Below are positions 26,203-34,839 of a stretch of 64,000 bases of DNA, in pieces; positions within the stretch are counted from its first letter, which is position 1, and each line of letters begins with the position of its first letter. Below the pieces are notes generated by a model, which was given only the letters and a program-made list of their open reading frames with translations, was not told the DNA's origin and ran no database searches. A program made the position numbers and the translations under genes. Source of the DNA: UBA1794 sp050946375 (GTDB taxonomy: Bacteria > Bacteroidota > Bacteroidia > Bacteroidales > Bacteroidaceae); contig JBMNUT010000003.1 in assembly GCA_050946375.1 (NCBI GenBank), positions 124,001 to 188,000 of the forward strand, in the 5' to 3' direction.

Positions 26203-26977
26203 AGAAGAAATCATAAAGAAGGGCGAGCTTGTCTACAAGCGTCCTTCGCTGATGAACGATAACCCTATGCACTATTGCCCGGGGTGCAGCCACGGGGTGG
26301 TGCATAAACTGGTGGTTGAAGTAATAGAGGAAATGGGACTGACCGAGAAGTCCATCGGCGTCTGTCCGGTGGGCTGTGCGGTTTTCCTGTATAACTATCT
26401 GGATATCGATGTTCAGGAAGCTGCCCACGGACGGGCGCCTGCGGTTGCTACGGCAATCAAGCGGCTTTGGCCGGACCGCCTTGTGTTTACTTATCAGGGC
26501 GACGGCGACTTGGCGTGCATCGGTACGGCAGAAACCATCCATGCCCTGAACCGCGGCGAAAATATTACGATAATCTTTATAAACAATGCGATATACGGAA
26601 TGACCGGCGGGCAGATGGCTCCTACTACGCTCGAGGGCATGAAAACTTCGACCTGCCCGTTTGGGCGTACGCCAGAATTACACGGTTTTCCTTTGCATAT
26701 TACGGATATTGCTGCAACTTTGCAGGGCACTGCCTACGTGACGCGCCAGAGTGTGCACAACGTGGCAGCCATCCGCCGGGCAAAGAAGGCCATTCGCCAT
26801 GCGTTCGAGAACTCGATGCAGGGGAAGGGCAGCAATCTGGTGGAAATAGTATCGACGTGTAGCTCCGGATGGAAGATGACGCCCGTGCAATCCAACCACT
26901 GGATGGAGGAACACATGTTCCCCTATTATCCGTTGGGCGACTTGAAAGATGTGGAGCAGTCGGTCTTTCAGAAATAA
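26195..26977 (+). CDS. 2-oxoacid:ferredoxin oxidoreductase, beta subunit (TPP-binding)
   Basis: The 260-residue TPP-binding subunit. HYCPGCSHGVVHK holds two of the Fe-S cysteines; TYQGDGDLACIGTAETIHAL plus IFINNAIYGMTGGQMAPTT is the TPP and magnesium site (GDGD..NN). The start at 26195 gives MNREEIIKKGELVYKRPSL; the frame is open a little further but then runs deep into the small membrane protein gene. It forms the catalytic core with the alpha and gamma subunits. Confidence 0.93.
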   Translation: MNREEIIKKGELVYKRPSLMNDNPMHYCPGCSHGVVHKLVVEVIEEMGLTEKSIGVCPVGCAVFLYNYLDIDVQEAAHGRAPAVATAIKRLWPDRLVFTYQGDGDLACIGTAETIHALNRGENITIIFINNAIYGMTGGQMAPTTLEGMKTSTCPFGRTPELHGFPLHITDIAATLQGTAYVTRQSVHNVAAIRRAKKAIRHAFENSMQGKGSNLVEIVSTCSSGWKMTPVQSNHWMEEHMFPYYPLGDLKDVEQSVFQK

Positions 26978-27005
26978 ATGATAAAAGCGACGAGTTAATT
27001 GATAT

Positions 27006-27551
27006 ATGAAAGAGGAAATCATCATCTCAGGTTTTGGCGGGCAAGGGGTTCTCTCGATGGGGAAAATTCTGGCCTATTCCGGTTTGATGGAGGGGAAGGA
27101 AGTGAGCTGGATGCCGGCCTATGGTCCTGAACAGCGGGGCGGTACGGCGAACGTGACGGTCATCGTGAGCGACGAACGTATCTCTTCTCCGATTTTAAGT
27201 ACGTATGATACGGCGATTATCCTGAACCAACCTTCGCTGGAGAAGTTCGAGAGCCGGGTAAAACCGGGTGGCATACTGATTTATGACAGCTACGGTATCT
27301 TGCAGCCGCCTACGCGTACGGATATCAATATTTACCGCATCGATGCGATGGAGGCTGCGGGACGGATGAATAACGTGAAGGCTTTCAACATGATCGTATT
27401 GGGCGGATTCCTGAAGATACGGCCCATCGTCTCGCTGGAGAGCGTGTTGAACGGCTTGAAGAAGACTCTTCCTCCGCGGCATCATGACCTCATCCCGATG
27501 AATGAGGAGGCAATTCGGAACGGAATGCAAATTATCGAGAAAATTAAATAG
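27006..27551 (+). CDS. 2-oxoacid:ferredoxin oxidoreductase, gamma subunit
   Basis: The 181-residue gamma subunit binds coenzyme A. The start MKEEIIISGFGGQGVLSMGKILAYSG and the SWMPAYGPEQRGGTANVTVIVSD motif are typical of the family. It is the last subunit of the operon. pheS begins eight bases after its stop codon. Confidence 0.93.
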   Translation: MKEEIIISGFGGQGVLSMGKILAYSGLMEGKEVSWMPAYGPEQRGGTANVTVIVSDERISSPILSTYDTAIILNQPSLEKFESRVKPGGILIYDSYGILQPPTRTDINIYRIDAMEAAGRMNNVKAFNMIVLGGFLKIRPIVSLESVLNGLKKTLPPRHHDLIPMNEEAIRNGMQIIEKIK

Positions 27552-27559
27552 AATCTTAT

Positions 27560-28588
27560 ATGAGTACGATTATTGAGAAAATAGAAGCTCTCTTGCAGGA
27601 AGTCGACAATTTGTCGGCCGACAGTGCGGAAACCATTGAGGCTTTGCGCATCAAGTACCTGAGCAAGAAGGGAATTCTGAATGAGCTGATGAACGATTTC
27701 CGCTCCGTTCCTTCCGAAGAGAAGCGCGAAGTCGGCATGAAGCTCAATGAGTTGAAGAAAAATGCGCAGGATAAAATCAATTCTTTGAAGGCGCAGTTCG
27801 AAGAGCAGCAGCATTCGGACAACAATCTCGACTTGACGCGTACGGCATACCCCGTAGAGTTGGGCGTCCGTCATCCGCTTACCGTGGTGCGTAACGAGAT
27901 CGTGGATATTTTTGCGCGCCTGGGCTTTAATATAGCTGAGGGTCCTGAAATCGAAGACGACTGGCATGTATTCTCTTCTTTGAACTTCGCTGCCGACCAT
28001 CCCGCCCGCGATATGCAGGATACCTTCTTCATCGAAGCGCATCCGGACATTATCCTGCGGACGCATACCAGTAGCGTTCAGACGCGGGTCATGGAGTGCT
28101 CGAAGCCGCCGATTCGCATCATTTGCCCGGGACGGGTGTATCGGAATGAGGCAATCAGTGCCCGTGCACACTGCTTCTTCCATCAGGTCGAGGCACTTTA
28201 TGTGGATGAAAATGTTTCTTTCACCGACCTGAAGCAGGTACTCTTGCTGTTTGCTCAGGAAATGTTCGGCGTAGATACGAAGATTCGCCTGCGTCCTTCC
28301 TATTTCCCCTTTACGGAACCGAGTGCGGAGATGGATATCAGCTGTAACATTTGCGGTGGTAAAGGATGTTCTTTCTGCAAGCATACCGGTTGGGTGGAGA
28401 TATTGGGTTGCGGAATGGTTGACCCCAATGTGTTGGAAGCAAACGGCATTGACAGTAAGAAATATACCGGCTATGCGTTGGGAATGGGTGTAGAACGTAT
28501 TACGAACCTGAAGTATCAGGTGAAAGACTTGCGCTTGTTCTCTGAAAACGATGTGCGCTTCTTGCGCGAATTCCAATCCGCATTGTAG
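27560..28588 (+). CDS. pheS: Phenylalanyl-tRNA synthetase alpha subunit
   Basis: PheS is the catalytic subunit of the alpha2-beta2 PheRS. The 342-residue protein has the N-terminal coiled-coil arm (residues 1-95), then class II motifs: RTHTSSVQTRVME, the motif 2 region CPGRVYRNEAISARAHCFFHQ, and motif 3 ALGMGVERI. SCNICGGKGCSFCKHTGWVEI is a cysteine-containing insertion before the end of the core. pheT is not next to it, as is common in Bacteroides. The eight-base gap to the oxidoreductase operon suggests it can be co-transcribed. Confidence 0.97.
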   Translation: MSTIIEKIEALLQEVDNLSADSAETIEALRIKYLSKKGILNELMNDFRSVPSEEKREVGMKLNELKKNAQDKINSLKAQFEEQQHSDNNLDLTRTAYPVELGVRHPLTVVRNEIVDIFARLGFNIAEGPEIEDDWHVFSSLNFAADHPARDMQDTFFIEAHPDIILRTHTSSVQTRVMECSKPPIRIICPGRVYRNEAISARAHCFFHQVEALYVDENVSFTDLKQVLLLFAQEMFGVDTKIRLRPSYFPFTEPSAEMDISCNICGGKGCSFCKHTGWVEILGCGMVDPNVLEANGIDSKKYTGYALGMGVERITNLKYQVKDLRLFSENDVRFLREFQSAL

Positions 28589-28630
28589 TATAAGTATCGT
28601 ATTTTCTCAATAGATACAGGACGATTTCAT

Positions 28631-28660
28631 GGAAGCTGGGTTTGGTTCAACCCGGCTTCC
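28631..28660 (+). terminator. Hairpin after pheS, possible terminator
   Basis: GGAAGCTGGGTT (28631-28642) pairs with AACCCGGCTTCC (28649-28660), with one T-G pair. The following TCTATGT is only weakly T-rich, so termination efficiency is uncertain. Confidence 0.5.
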
Positions 28661-28695
28661 TCTATGTACAAAACTACTAATTCATCGAGTCAATT

Positions 28696-29895
28696 ATGCC
28701 AAAAGATCGTCTATTTAGTACCGATTACTTCTTTATTTTAATTAGCAACTTTCTCTTTTTCTTCGCTTTCTACCTGATTTTGCCCATTTTCGCCATGTTT
28801 CTGATGGAGGATTTTGGGGTCGCCAGTGCGTCGGCAGGTGCGATATTGTCGTGCTATACCGTCGCTTCTTTGTTTATGCGTGCTTTTTCCGGATATCTTG
28901 TCGACAGTTTTCCGCGTAAACCCCTTTATCTTTTCGGATTTGTCGTATTTACTTTGATTTTCCTGGGCTATGCCTGGGCCGGAGCGTTGCTCTTCATTAT
29001 CCTTTTGCGCATTCTGCACGGATTGGCTTTTGGCCTGGTTTCGGTCGGAGGAAACACCATTGTCATCGACATTACACCTTCCTCCCGGCGCGGAGAGGCG
29101 ATTGGATATTACGGACTGATGAATAACTTTGCCCTTTGCCTGGGCCCGATGATCGGACTTTTCCTGCATTCTGCCGGATGGGGCTACCAGTCTATCTTCT
29201 ATTTCTCGCTGCTTTCCGGTGCATTGGGCATCATAATGGCTTCTTTTGTCCATACGCCTTACAAACCGCCTTTGAAGCGTGACCCGATTTCGCTCGACCG
29301 TTTTATTCTGATACGCGGCCTTCCTTGCAGCTTGAGTCTGCTCTTGCTGGCTATGCCGTATGGCATGACTACTACTTACGTGGCTCTTTATGCCCAGCAG
29401 TTAGGCATTCATGTGAGTACCGGACTGTTCTTTTCCTTCATGGCGGTGGGACTTGGGATTTCCCGCTTCTCCAGCGGCAAGCAGGCCGACCGTGGGCGTG
29501 GGCTTCATGTCATTCAGCTCGGAATGATTCTGGCCATCGTAGTTTTCATCTTGTTGGCTTCGGTTCAGACCTTGATGGGGTGGCAGAGCAGGGTGGCCGA
29601 GATACTGTTCTTCGGTTCTGCCCTGTTTATGGGAATTTCCTATGGTACGATGTTCCCGGCCTTCAATACTCTTTTTGTGAACCTGGCTCCCAATTCCCGC
29701 AGAGGTACGGCCACTTCCACTTATCTGACCTCGTGGGACGTAGGAATAGCACTCGGTCTGCTCGTCGGCGGATGGATAAACGATGTGACCACCTTCGACC
29801 ATGCTTACATGCTGGGTACTGTCGTTTGCATAATATCTGCTCTTTATTTTCATTTTAAAGTCGCTCCTTTGTACGAGCGCTATAAGTTGCGCTAA
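28696..29895 (+). CDS. Major facilitator superfamily transporter
   Basis: A 399-residue inner-membrane protein with about 12 hydrophobic segments. The loop 2-3 signature GYLVDSFPRKPLYL fits the MFS motif G(X)LaDrxGrkxxl, and SRRGEAIGYYGLMNNFALCLGP is the segment 4-5 region. A repeated basic loop, GKQADRGRGLHVIQLG, comes in the second half. It resembles the multidrug/arabinose efflux-like group of MFS proteins, but the substrate cannot be inferred. It stands alone between the pheS hairpin and a strong bidirectional terminator. Confidence 0.9.
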   Translation: MPKDRLFSTDYFFILISNFLFFFAFYLILPIFAMFLMEDFGVASASAGAILSCYTVASLFMRAFSGYLVDSFPRKPLYLFGFVVFTLIFLGYAWAGALLFIILLRILHGLAFGLVSVGGNTIVIDITPSSRRGEAIGYYGLMNNFALCLGPMIGLFLHSAGWGYQSIFYFSLLSGALGIIMASFVHTPYKPPLKRDPISLDRFILIRGLPCSLSLLLLAMPYGMTTTYVALYAQQLGIHVSTGLFFSFMAVGLGISRFSSGKQADRGRGLHVIQLGMILAIVVFILLASVQTLMGWQSRVAEILFFGSALFMGISYGTMFPAFNTLFVNLAPNSRRGTATSTYLTSWDVGIALGLLVGGWINDVTTFDHAYMLGTVVCIISALYFHFKVAPLYERYKLR

Positions 29896-29900
29896 AAAGG

Positions 29901-29959
29901 AAAGCGCCTTTTCCCTCTTTCAACAAATCAAACAAGGGGAAAAGGCGCTTTTTTTTTTT
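29901..29959. terminator. Bidirectional terminator between MFS gene and metallo-hydrolase gene
   Basis: AAAGCGCCTTTTCCC (29901-29915) is complementary to GGGAAAAGGCGCTTT (29937-29951), followed by a long T-run on the plus strand; the minus strand has a short T-stretch too. It lies between convergent genes and probably serves both. Confidence 0.9.
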
Positions 29960-29970
29960 GAGAAGGGCCT

Positions 29971-30744
29971 TCAGACGTCGAAAGAAAGCCCGTCGTATGC
30001 CAGACAGACCGCAGGCGGAAGTGTGGCGTTTACTTCCTCATGCAGTCCCATGCTGTGGCTCATGTGGATGAGATAAGTATGCTCGAGCGGAGTGATGGCC
30101 TGAATTCTTTTTACTTTCTCCAAGGCTTCTTTCAGATTCTGATGGGTCGGGTGCGAATCGATGCGCAGGGCATTCATGACCAGATGGGTGATTCCCTTCA
30201 GCGCCGTGAGGCTTTCGTCGGGAAGTTCCGTCATATCGGTAATATAGGCAAACGCTCCGATGCGGTAGCCCAATATGGGCAGCCGGCCATGCCATACGCG
30301 TATCGGTAAAACGGTGTCTCCCTTCAGAGAAAATTCCTTCCCGGCTTCAATTTCATGCAAGACCAGTTTTGGAACGCCCGGATATTTGTGGGCAGCGAAG
30401 CAGTAAGGCAGCCGGTTCCGTATGGCATTGGCCACATCTGCCTGGGCGTAGATGGGCACATCGCCTCGACGGCAGAACGGGCGCAGGTCGTCGATTCCCC
30501 CTACATGGTCGTAGTGCTCGTGAGTCAGTAGCACCCCGTCGATGGAGCCGAAAGGCACGGTGAGCATCTGCTGCCGGAAGTCGGGACCGCAGTCTATGAG
30601 AATCCGGTTTCCGCAGTCCGTCTTTATCAGTGCAGAGCAGCGCAATCTGCGGTCGTGCGGGTCGTGCGAGGTACAGACAGAGCATTTGCAACCGACTTCC
30701 GGTACGCCTGTCGAAGTTCCACTGCCTAAGATTGTAACGTTCAT
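29971..30744 (-). CDS. PhnP-like metallo-beta-lactamase-fold phosphodiesterase
   Basis: A 257-residue MBL-fold hydrolase. GSGTSTGVPEVGCKCSVC carries Cys19, Cys21 and Cys24, the extra zinc-site pattern of PhnP-like enzymes. THEHYDH (residues 74-80) is the main di-metal site, followed by ITDMT with a metal aspartate and the C-terminal HMSHSMGLHEEV. PhnP acts on cyclic ribosyl phosphates in phosphonate use; homologues outside phn operons may act on other cyclic phosphodiesters. The start at 30744 (MNVTILGSGTSTG) is used because the longer open frame runs into murB. It is the last gene of a four-gene minus-strand operon. Confidence 0.88.
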   Translation of the reverse strand: MNVTILGSGTSTGVPEVGCKCSVCTSHDPHDRRLRCSALIKTDCGNRILIDCGPDFRQQMLTVPFGSIDGVLLTHEHYDHVGGIDDLRPFCRRGDVPIYAQADVANAIRNRLPYCFAAHKYPGVPKLVLHEIEAGKEFSLKGDTVLPIRVWHGRLPILGYRIGAFAYITDMTELPDESLTALKGITHLVMNALRIDSHPTHQNLKEALEKVKRIQAITPLEHTYLIHMSHSMGLHEEVNATLPPAVCLAYDGLSFDV

Positions 30745-30779
30745 CGGTTGTGTGTGTTTTGGGTTTCCTTTGTTTGTTA

Positions 30780-31793
30780 TTATGCAATATAGTTGACTTC
30801 CGGGTGCAGAGTGATGCCGAATTTCGTCTGTACATCGGCCACAATCTGTTGGGCCAGACGGGTTATTTCGTCGGCCGTGGCCCCTCCGCGGTTGATCAGC
30901 ACCAGCGGTTGCCGTTCCCATACGGCTGCTTTTCCGAGGGCGCGGCCTTTCCATCCGCATTGCTCGATGAGCCATGCAGCCGGAATCTTGGTCATTCCTT
31001 CGCCTGCCTTGTAGGAAGGAATGGAAGGGTACTGCTGCTTCAGCGCCTCGTATTGCGCATCCGGCACGACGGGATTCATGAAGAAGCTCCCGGCATTGCC
31101 CCATTCCGCAGGGTCGGGCAGTTTCCGCGTCCGTAGGGTGAGGACGGCTTCGCGCACTTCCTGCAGGGAAGAAGCGGTCCCTTTGGGCAGGAGTTCCGAC
31201 AAGCCCTGATAGGACAACCGGGGTTGCCCGCCCTTTTCCAGGAGGAAATATACGTGCGTAATGAAGTAACGGCCCTTTTCTGCTTGCTTGAAGATGCTGT
31301 TCCGATAGGAGTAGCCGCAGGCTTCGGTCGGGAAGACATGCAGTGTACCGTCGGCAAGGGAGAGGGCTTCCACCTTTTCGATGCAGTCGCAGGCCTCGAC
31401 TCCATAGGCACCTATGTTCTGCACGGCGGCTGCGCCCACTTCCCCCGGTATGCCCGAAAGGTTTTCTATGCCGCTCCAGCCGTTTCGGGCACAGCAGGCA
31501 ACGAGGTCGTCCCACGTTTCTCCCGAGCCGACCCGCAAGGAAATCTGTTTCGCGTCTTCGTGTTCCACTTCGATGCCTTTGATTGCCGAGTGAAGCACGA
31601 TGCCTTCGTAGTCATTGAGGAAGAGTAAGTTGCTTCCCTGCCCGATGACGAGATGTTTCGCTGTGGCGATAGGCTGGCTTGCCAGGGTTTCCTGCAGTTC
31701 CTGCACGGTTGAAAATTCCCAGAAGTGGCGTGCCTGTGCCTTGATGCCAAAGGTGTTGTGCGCGAGCAAAGAGTAATTATCGGCTTTTTTCAT
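30780..31793 (-). CDS. murB: UDP-N-acetylenolpyruvoylglucosamine reductase
   Basis: MurB reduces UDP-GlcNAc-enolpyruvate to UDP-MurNAc, the second step of peptidoglycan precursor synthesis. The 337-residue type I protein starts MKKADNYSLLAHNTFGIKA. It has the FAD-binding VIGQGSNLLFLNDYEG and IPGEVGAAAVQNIGAYG, and the catalytic serine in YSYRNSIFK. The C-terminal KAGEMTKIPAAWLIEQCGWKG-like segment and LVLINRGGATADEI fit the family. It lies between the DUF4348 gene and the MBL hydrolase with gaps of about 31 and 35 bases. Confidence 0.95.
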   Translation of the reverse strand: MKKADNYSLLAHNTFGIKAQARHFWEFSTVQELQETLASQPIATAKHLVIGQGSNLLFLNDYEGIVLHSAIKGIEVEHEDAKQISLRVGSGETWDDLVACCARNGWSGIENLSGIPGEVGAAAVQNIGAYGVEACDCIEKVEALSLADGTLHVFPTEACGYSYRNSIFKQAEKGRYFITHVYFLLEKGGQPRLSYQGLSELLPKGTASSLQEVREAVLTLRTRKLPDPAEWGNAGSFFMNPVVPDAQYEALKQQYPSIPSYKAGEGMTKIPAAWLIEQCGWKGRALGKAAVWERQPLVLINRGGATADEITRLAQQIVADVQTKFGITLHPEVNYIA

Positions 31794-31824
31794 AACTGCG
31801 GTTGTAGGGGTGGGGCGGTGGATA

Positions 31825-32679
31825 TCAGTAGGCGGTGTCCTCGTAGCGGTACAGATACCAGTCGCCAATGCGGTTTTTCCTGAAGTAAAGTGCCTTGAAG
31901 AAAGTCCCGTCCATCGAGCGTATGGTCATGATTTTGATGTGCGATGCGGCGATTTGGGCCGTGTCCTGATGGCCATAGACGATGTTGGTGAGCTTCTGGC
32001 TGGGCATCGGTACTTGCCAGGCCAGCCATTGTTCGGCATCTACGCGGAAGTGCTCCGTGTTGAATCCCTCGGTTTCGTCGGTAAAGTTGGTGACGAAGTC
32101 GATGGTTTTCCTTACGTGTTGCTTCTGATATTCCGGGTCGGTGGCGAATTTCTTGTAGAACTTCAGAAACTGTCCGTTGGGGTTGTCCGTCAGATGGCTT
32201 TCGTCGAACCGTTCCAGATACCAGGCGTGCTGCCCGTTTCTTTGGAAAAGATAGGAGCTGATTTTGTTTTCCTGCAGATAAATCCACTCAAACCGGCCTT
32301 CTTTCAGGCTCGTATCGGTGGATAAATCCATTTCGGCTTCGTTGTTTGAGATAATCGTGTATAGTTCTTCTCCATGGAAGAGGGTTGCCATTTTCCATTC
32401 GTCTTCGGCAATGAATGCTTCTTTTCCCTCTTTGTCTCTATGGTGCAGGGGGAAATGGGTGCGCTTCCATTGGAAAGCCGAGTCGGAAGTGTAGGCCAGC
32501 AGGAAATCGTCGAATACGATGTCCGACTTTGTGGCCTGCTCGATAGCATAAGTCGTGTCTACTTTGTTTAAAGCCTCCTTTTGAGGCTTTCTTTGGCCGT
32601 TTTCTTCTTTTTGCTCGGACGTGCACGCCGTGAAAAAGAAGAGAGAAGCGGTACAGAAAAGTACAAATGTATTATTCAT
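31825..32679 (-). CDS. DUF4348 family lipoprotein
   Basis: A 284-residue predicted lipoprotein. The signal peptide MNNTFVLFCTASLFFFTAC ends in a lipobox with Cys19, followed by a charged, low-complexity linker (TSEQKEENGQRKPQKEALNK). The domain after residue 40 matches what is annotated as DUF4348 in Bacteroides: DIVFDDFLLAYTSDSAFQWKRTHFPL, ISSYLFQRNGQHAWYLERF and the C-terminal NRIGDWYLYRYED. Function unknown. An ATG four codons upstream (32691) is an alternative start. It is made in one operon with DUF3127 and murB, so a cell-envelope role is plausible. Confidence 0.8.
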   Translation of the reverse strand: MNNTFVLFCTASLFFFTACTSEQKEENGQRKPQKEALNKVDTTYAIEQATKSDIVFDDFLLAYTSDSAFQWKRTHFPLHHRDKEGKEAFIAEDEWKMATLFHGEELYTIISNNEAEMDLSTDTSLKEGRFEWIYLQENKISSYLFQRNGQHAWYLERFDESHLTDNPNGQFLKFYKKFATDPEYQKQHVRKTIDFVTNFTDETEGFNTEHFRVDAEQWLAWQVPMPSQKLTNIVYGHQDTAQIAASHIKIMTIRSMDGTFFKALYFRKNRIGDWYLYRYEDTAY

Positions 32680-32743
32680 GAAACGCTGCATAAAAACGAA
32701 AAGTCCAAACAAAGAAGAGCACCGCGGGGGCGGTGCTGTGCGC

Positions 32744-33148
32744 TCAGAAGGGCAGGTCGTCGTCCGAGCCCTCGGTGCTGCTGAAGTCGGGTGTGGCTGC
32801 AGAAGCCGGAGGTATGGGCGAGATGCCTTCTCCCGGCATGCCGGGTGCTGCGGCGGCAGGTGCGGCAGGCGTTGCCGAAACACGGTCTATTTTCCAAGCC
32901 CGTATGTCGTTGTACCAGCGGCCGTTGTACTCGCGGGCGTCGATATCGAAGGAGACGGTGATGAGTTCTCCCATTTGTATCTTGAATTGGTCGATGCGGT
33001 CGCCCCACAAGTTGAAGCATAGCCGTCGCGGATATTGTTCGTTTACGGTTTCGATTACGTAGTCTTGTTTTCTCCATTCGTTCCCGTTCCGGTTGCTTGT
33101 GCCGCTTTGGAGGGGAAGGACGGCTATTACTTTTCCTGTCAATTCCAT
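32744..33148 (-). CDS. DUF3127 family protein with SSB-like acidic tail
   Basis: A 134-residue protein. Residues 1-92 are the DUF3127 domain (MELTGKVIAVLPLQSGTSNR, QDYVIETVNEQYPRRLCFNLWG, ELITVSFDIDAREYNGRWYND), whose alternating strands look like an OB fold. A flexible Ala/Pro-rich linker follows and the protein ends SSTEGSDDDLPF. A linker plus DDD(I/L)PF is the hallmark of single-stranded DNA-binding proteins, where the tail recruits DNA repair partners. It may therefore bind single-stranded nucleic acid; the DUF has no proven function known to me. First gene of the minus-strand operon with DUF4348, murB and the hydrolase. Confidence 0.85.
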   Translation of the reverse strand: MELTGKVIAVLPLQSGTSNRNGNEWRKQDYVIETVNEQYPRRLCFNLWGDRIDQFKIQMGELITVSFDIDAREYNGRWYNDIRAWKIDRVSATPAAPAAAAPGMPGEGISPIPPASAATPDFSSTEGSDDDLPF

Positions 33149-33365
33149 GTTGTTACTCGGTTGTTAACTTTAAAAATTCGCTGCGAAATTACGACATTTT
33201 TGCGATTCGCCGTACTTCTCTTCTCAATTTTTTGCGGTGCCGTGGCTGCTTCTCCTGCCGTGCCGGTGAAACGGCGGGGTAGGGAGTCTTTCGGCGCGGC
33301 CTGAGGGGGAGAGGGGCTGTTGCGGGCGAAATATTAAAAAGGTGGAAATGTACTGCGAAAAAGCA

Positions 33366-33431
33366 GCAAGGCTTTTTTCCGATTGCTGCAAGGCTTTTAA
33401 ATAAAAGATGCAAGGCTTTTCGGGAAAAGCG
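33366..33431. repeat. 22-base-period tandem microarray upstream of mdh
   Basis: GCAAGGCTTTT starts at 33366, 33388 and 33410, exactly 22 bases apart, with A-rich second halves (for example GCAAGGCTTTTCGGGAAAAG at 33410). The core is the same as in the array at 4550 and 4572, 29 kb away. It lies in the 444-base divergent gap between the DUF3127 gene and mdh, which otherwise holds only promoters. Confidence 0.8.
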
Positions 33432-33542
33432 GCGTGGTCGTGTTTTGTAACATATTGGCCGTTTTTTCCTCTTATGCAGTGCCTCCCGCCGACCTTTCAA
33501 CTTATTTAACCCCTTTCCCTTTCACTGCTTCGGGATTTACGC

Positions 33543-33550
33543 TAATTTTG
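33543..33550 (+). promoter_or_regulatory. Predicted mdh promoter
   Basis: TAATTTTG matches the -7 box TAnnTTTG, 42 bases before the mdh start. The -33 element is weak. Confidence 0.55.
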
Positions 33551-33592
33551 TAGGCGAAAAAACGAAGCAACACTTAAACTAAAATTGCAAGT

Positions 33593-34594
33593 ATGAAATT
33601 CTTGACAGAAGAAAAACTGACAATCGTTGGCGCAGCCGGAATGATTGGCTCGAACATGGCACAAACTGCTGCTATGATGTCCTTAACCCCTAACATCTGT
33701 TTGTACGATCCCTTTGCTCCTGCTTTGGAAGGCGTGGCAGAAGAAATGTTTCACTGCTCGTTCGAAGGCGTGAACTTCACTTTCACTTCTGACATTAAGG
33801 AAGCACTGACCGATGCTAAATATGTGATTTCTTCCGGTGGTGCTGCCCGTAAGGCCGGCATGACGCGCGAAGACCTGCTCAAGGGCAATGCTGCTATCGC
33901 CGAAGAGCTGGGTAAGAACATCAAAACATACTGCCCGGACGTAAAACACGTAGTGATTATTTTCAACCCGGCCGACATTACGGGTCTGATCACCTTGTTG
34001 TATAGCGGTTTGAAGCCCTCTCAGGTGAGCACGCTGGCTGCCTTGGACAGCACCCGTCTGCAGAGCGCACTGGCAAAGCACTTCGGTGTTCCGCAGAGCA
34101 AGGTAACCAATTGCCGTACGTATGGCGGTCATGGCGAACAGATGGCTGTATTTGCTTCTACGGCTCAGGTAGACGGCAAGCCTCTCACCGAGCTTATCGG
34201 TACGCCCGCCCTCACTAACGAGCAATGGGCCGAGATGAAACAGGCAGTCATCAAAGGCGGTGCCAACATTATCAACCTCCGCGGCCGTTCTTCCTTCCAG
34301 AGCCCGGCTTACGTATCTGTAGAAATGATTCGTGCAGCTATGGGCGGCGAGCCGTTCAACTGGCCTGCAGGTCGTTATTGCTCCTTCGAAGGTTTCGACC
34401 ACATCATGATGGCTATGGAAGTGACGATAACGAAGAACGGAAGTGCTTACGAAGAAGTTACCGGTACTCCCGAAGAAATGGAAGAACTGAAGAAGAGCTA
34501 TGGCCACTTGTGCAACCTGCGTGACGAAGTAATTGCAATGGGCGTACTTCCTCCCGTATCCGAGTGGAACAAGCTGAACCCGAACATTAAGTAA
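33593..34594 (+). CDS. mdh: Malate dehydrogenase
   Basis: Mdh interconverts malate and oxaloacetate with NAD, here part of the reductive branch from oxaloacetate to fumarate and succinate typical of Bacteroides. The 333-residue protein has the Rossmann glycine motif VGAAGMIGSNM, GGAARKAGMTREDLLKGNA, the NPADI motif, and the catalytic histidine in TYGGHGEQMAVF. Codon use is strongly biased, as expected for an abundant enzyme. It is monocistronic, with its own promoter and terminator. Confidence 0.96.
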   Translation: MKFLTEEKLTIVGAAGMIGSNMAQTAAMMSLTPNICLYDPFAPALEGVAEEMFHCSFEGVNFTFTSDIKEALTDAKYVISSGGAARKAGMTREDLLKGNAAIAEELGKNIKTYCPDVKHVVIIFNPADITGLITLLYSGLKPSQVSTLAALDSTRLQSALAKHFGVPQSKVTNCRTYGGHGEQMAVFASTAQVDGKPLTELIGTPALTNEQWAEMKQAVIKGGANIINLRGRSSFQSPAYVSVEMIRAAMGGEPFNWPAGRYCSFEGFDHIMMAMEVTITKNGSAYEEVTGTPEEMEELKKSYGHLCNLRDEVIAMGVLPPVSEWNKLNPNIK

Positions 34595-34624
34595 AAACGG
34601 GATTCTTATTCATTAAAAATAGCC

Positions 34625-34678
34625 TCACGGCCGTACGCTCCGCCTCGCATGAGGAGAGTAGTACGGCTGTGATTTTTT
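34625..34678 (+). terminator. Terminator after mdh
   Basis: TCACGGCCGTAC (34625-34636) pairs with GTACGGCTGTGA (34661-34672), with one C-G to T-G change, and TTTTTT follows. Confidence 0.88.
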
Positions 34679-34746
34679 GTGCCTTGCGGGTGCTTTCGGG
34701 GAGAGCAGCCCCGCAGTTGTCAGACAGGAAGCAGGTGTGCGGATAC

Positions 34747-34791
34747 AAAAAAGCCACGCACCGTTGGGATTTTCATCCGCTGATGCGTGGC
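34747..34791 (-). terminator. Terminator of the ECF sigma operon
   Basis: GCCACGCA (34753-34760) pairs with TGCGTGGC (34784-34791). Read on the minus strand the stem is followed by TTTTTT (34752-34747), so it ends the minus-strand sigma factor operon. Confidence 0.8.
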
Positions 34792-34839
34792 ACGTGGTTA
34801 TGGAAGTAGGATGTATTTATGCATAGCCTTTTGACAAGA

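Noticed and set aside
29971..31515. A 514-residue minus-strand protein combining the MBL hydrolase with a long N-terminal part
   Set aside because: The N-terminal part lies wholly inside murB in another frame and is composition-odd; the hydrolase family start is at 30744.
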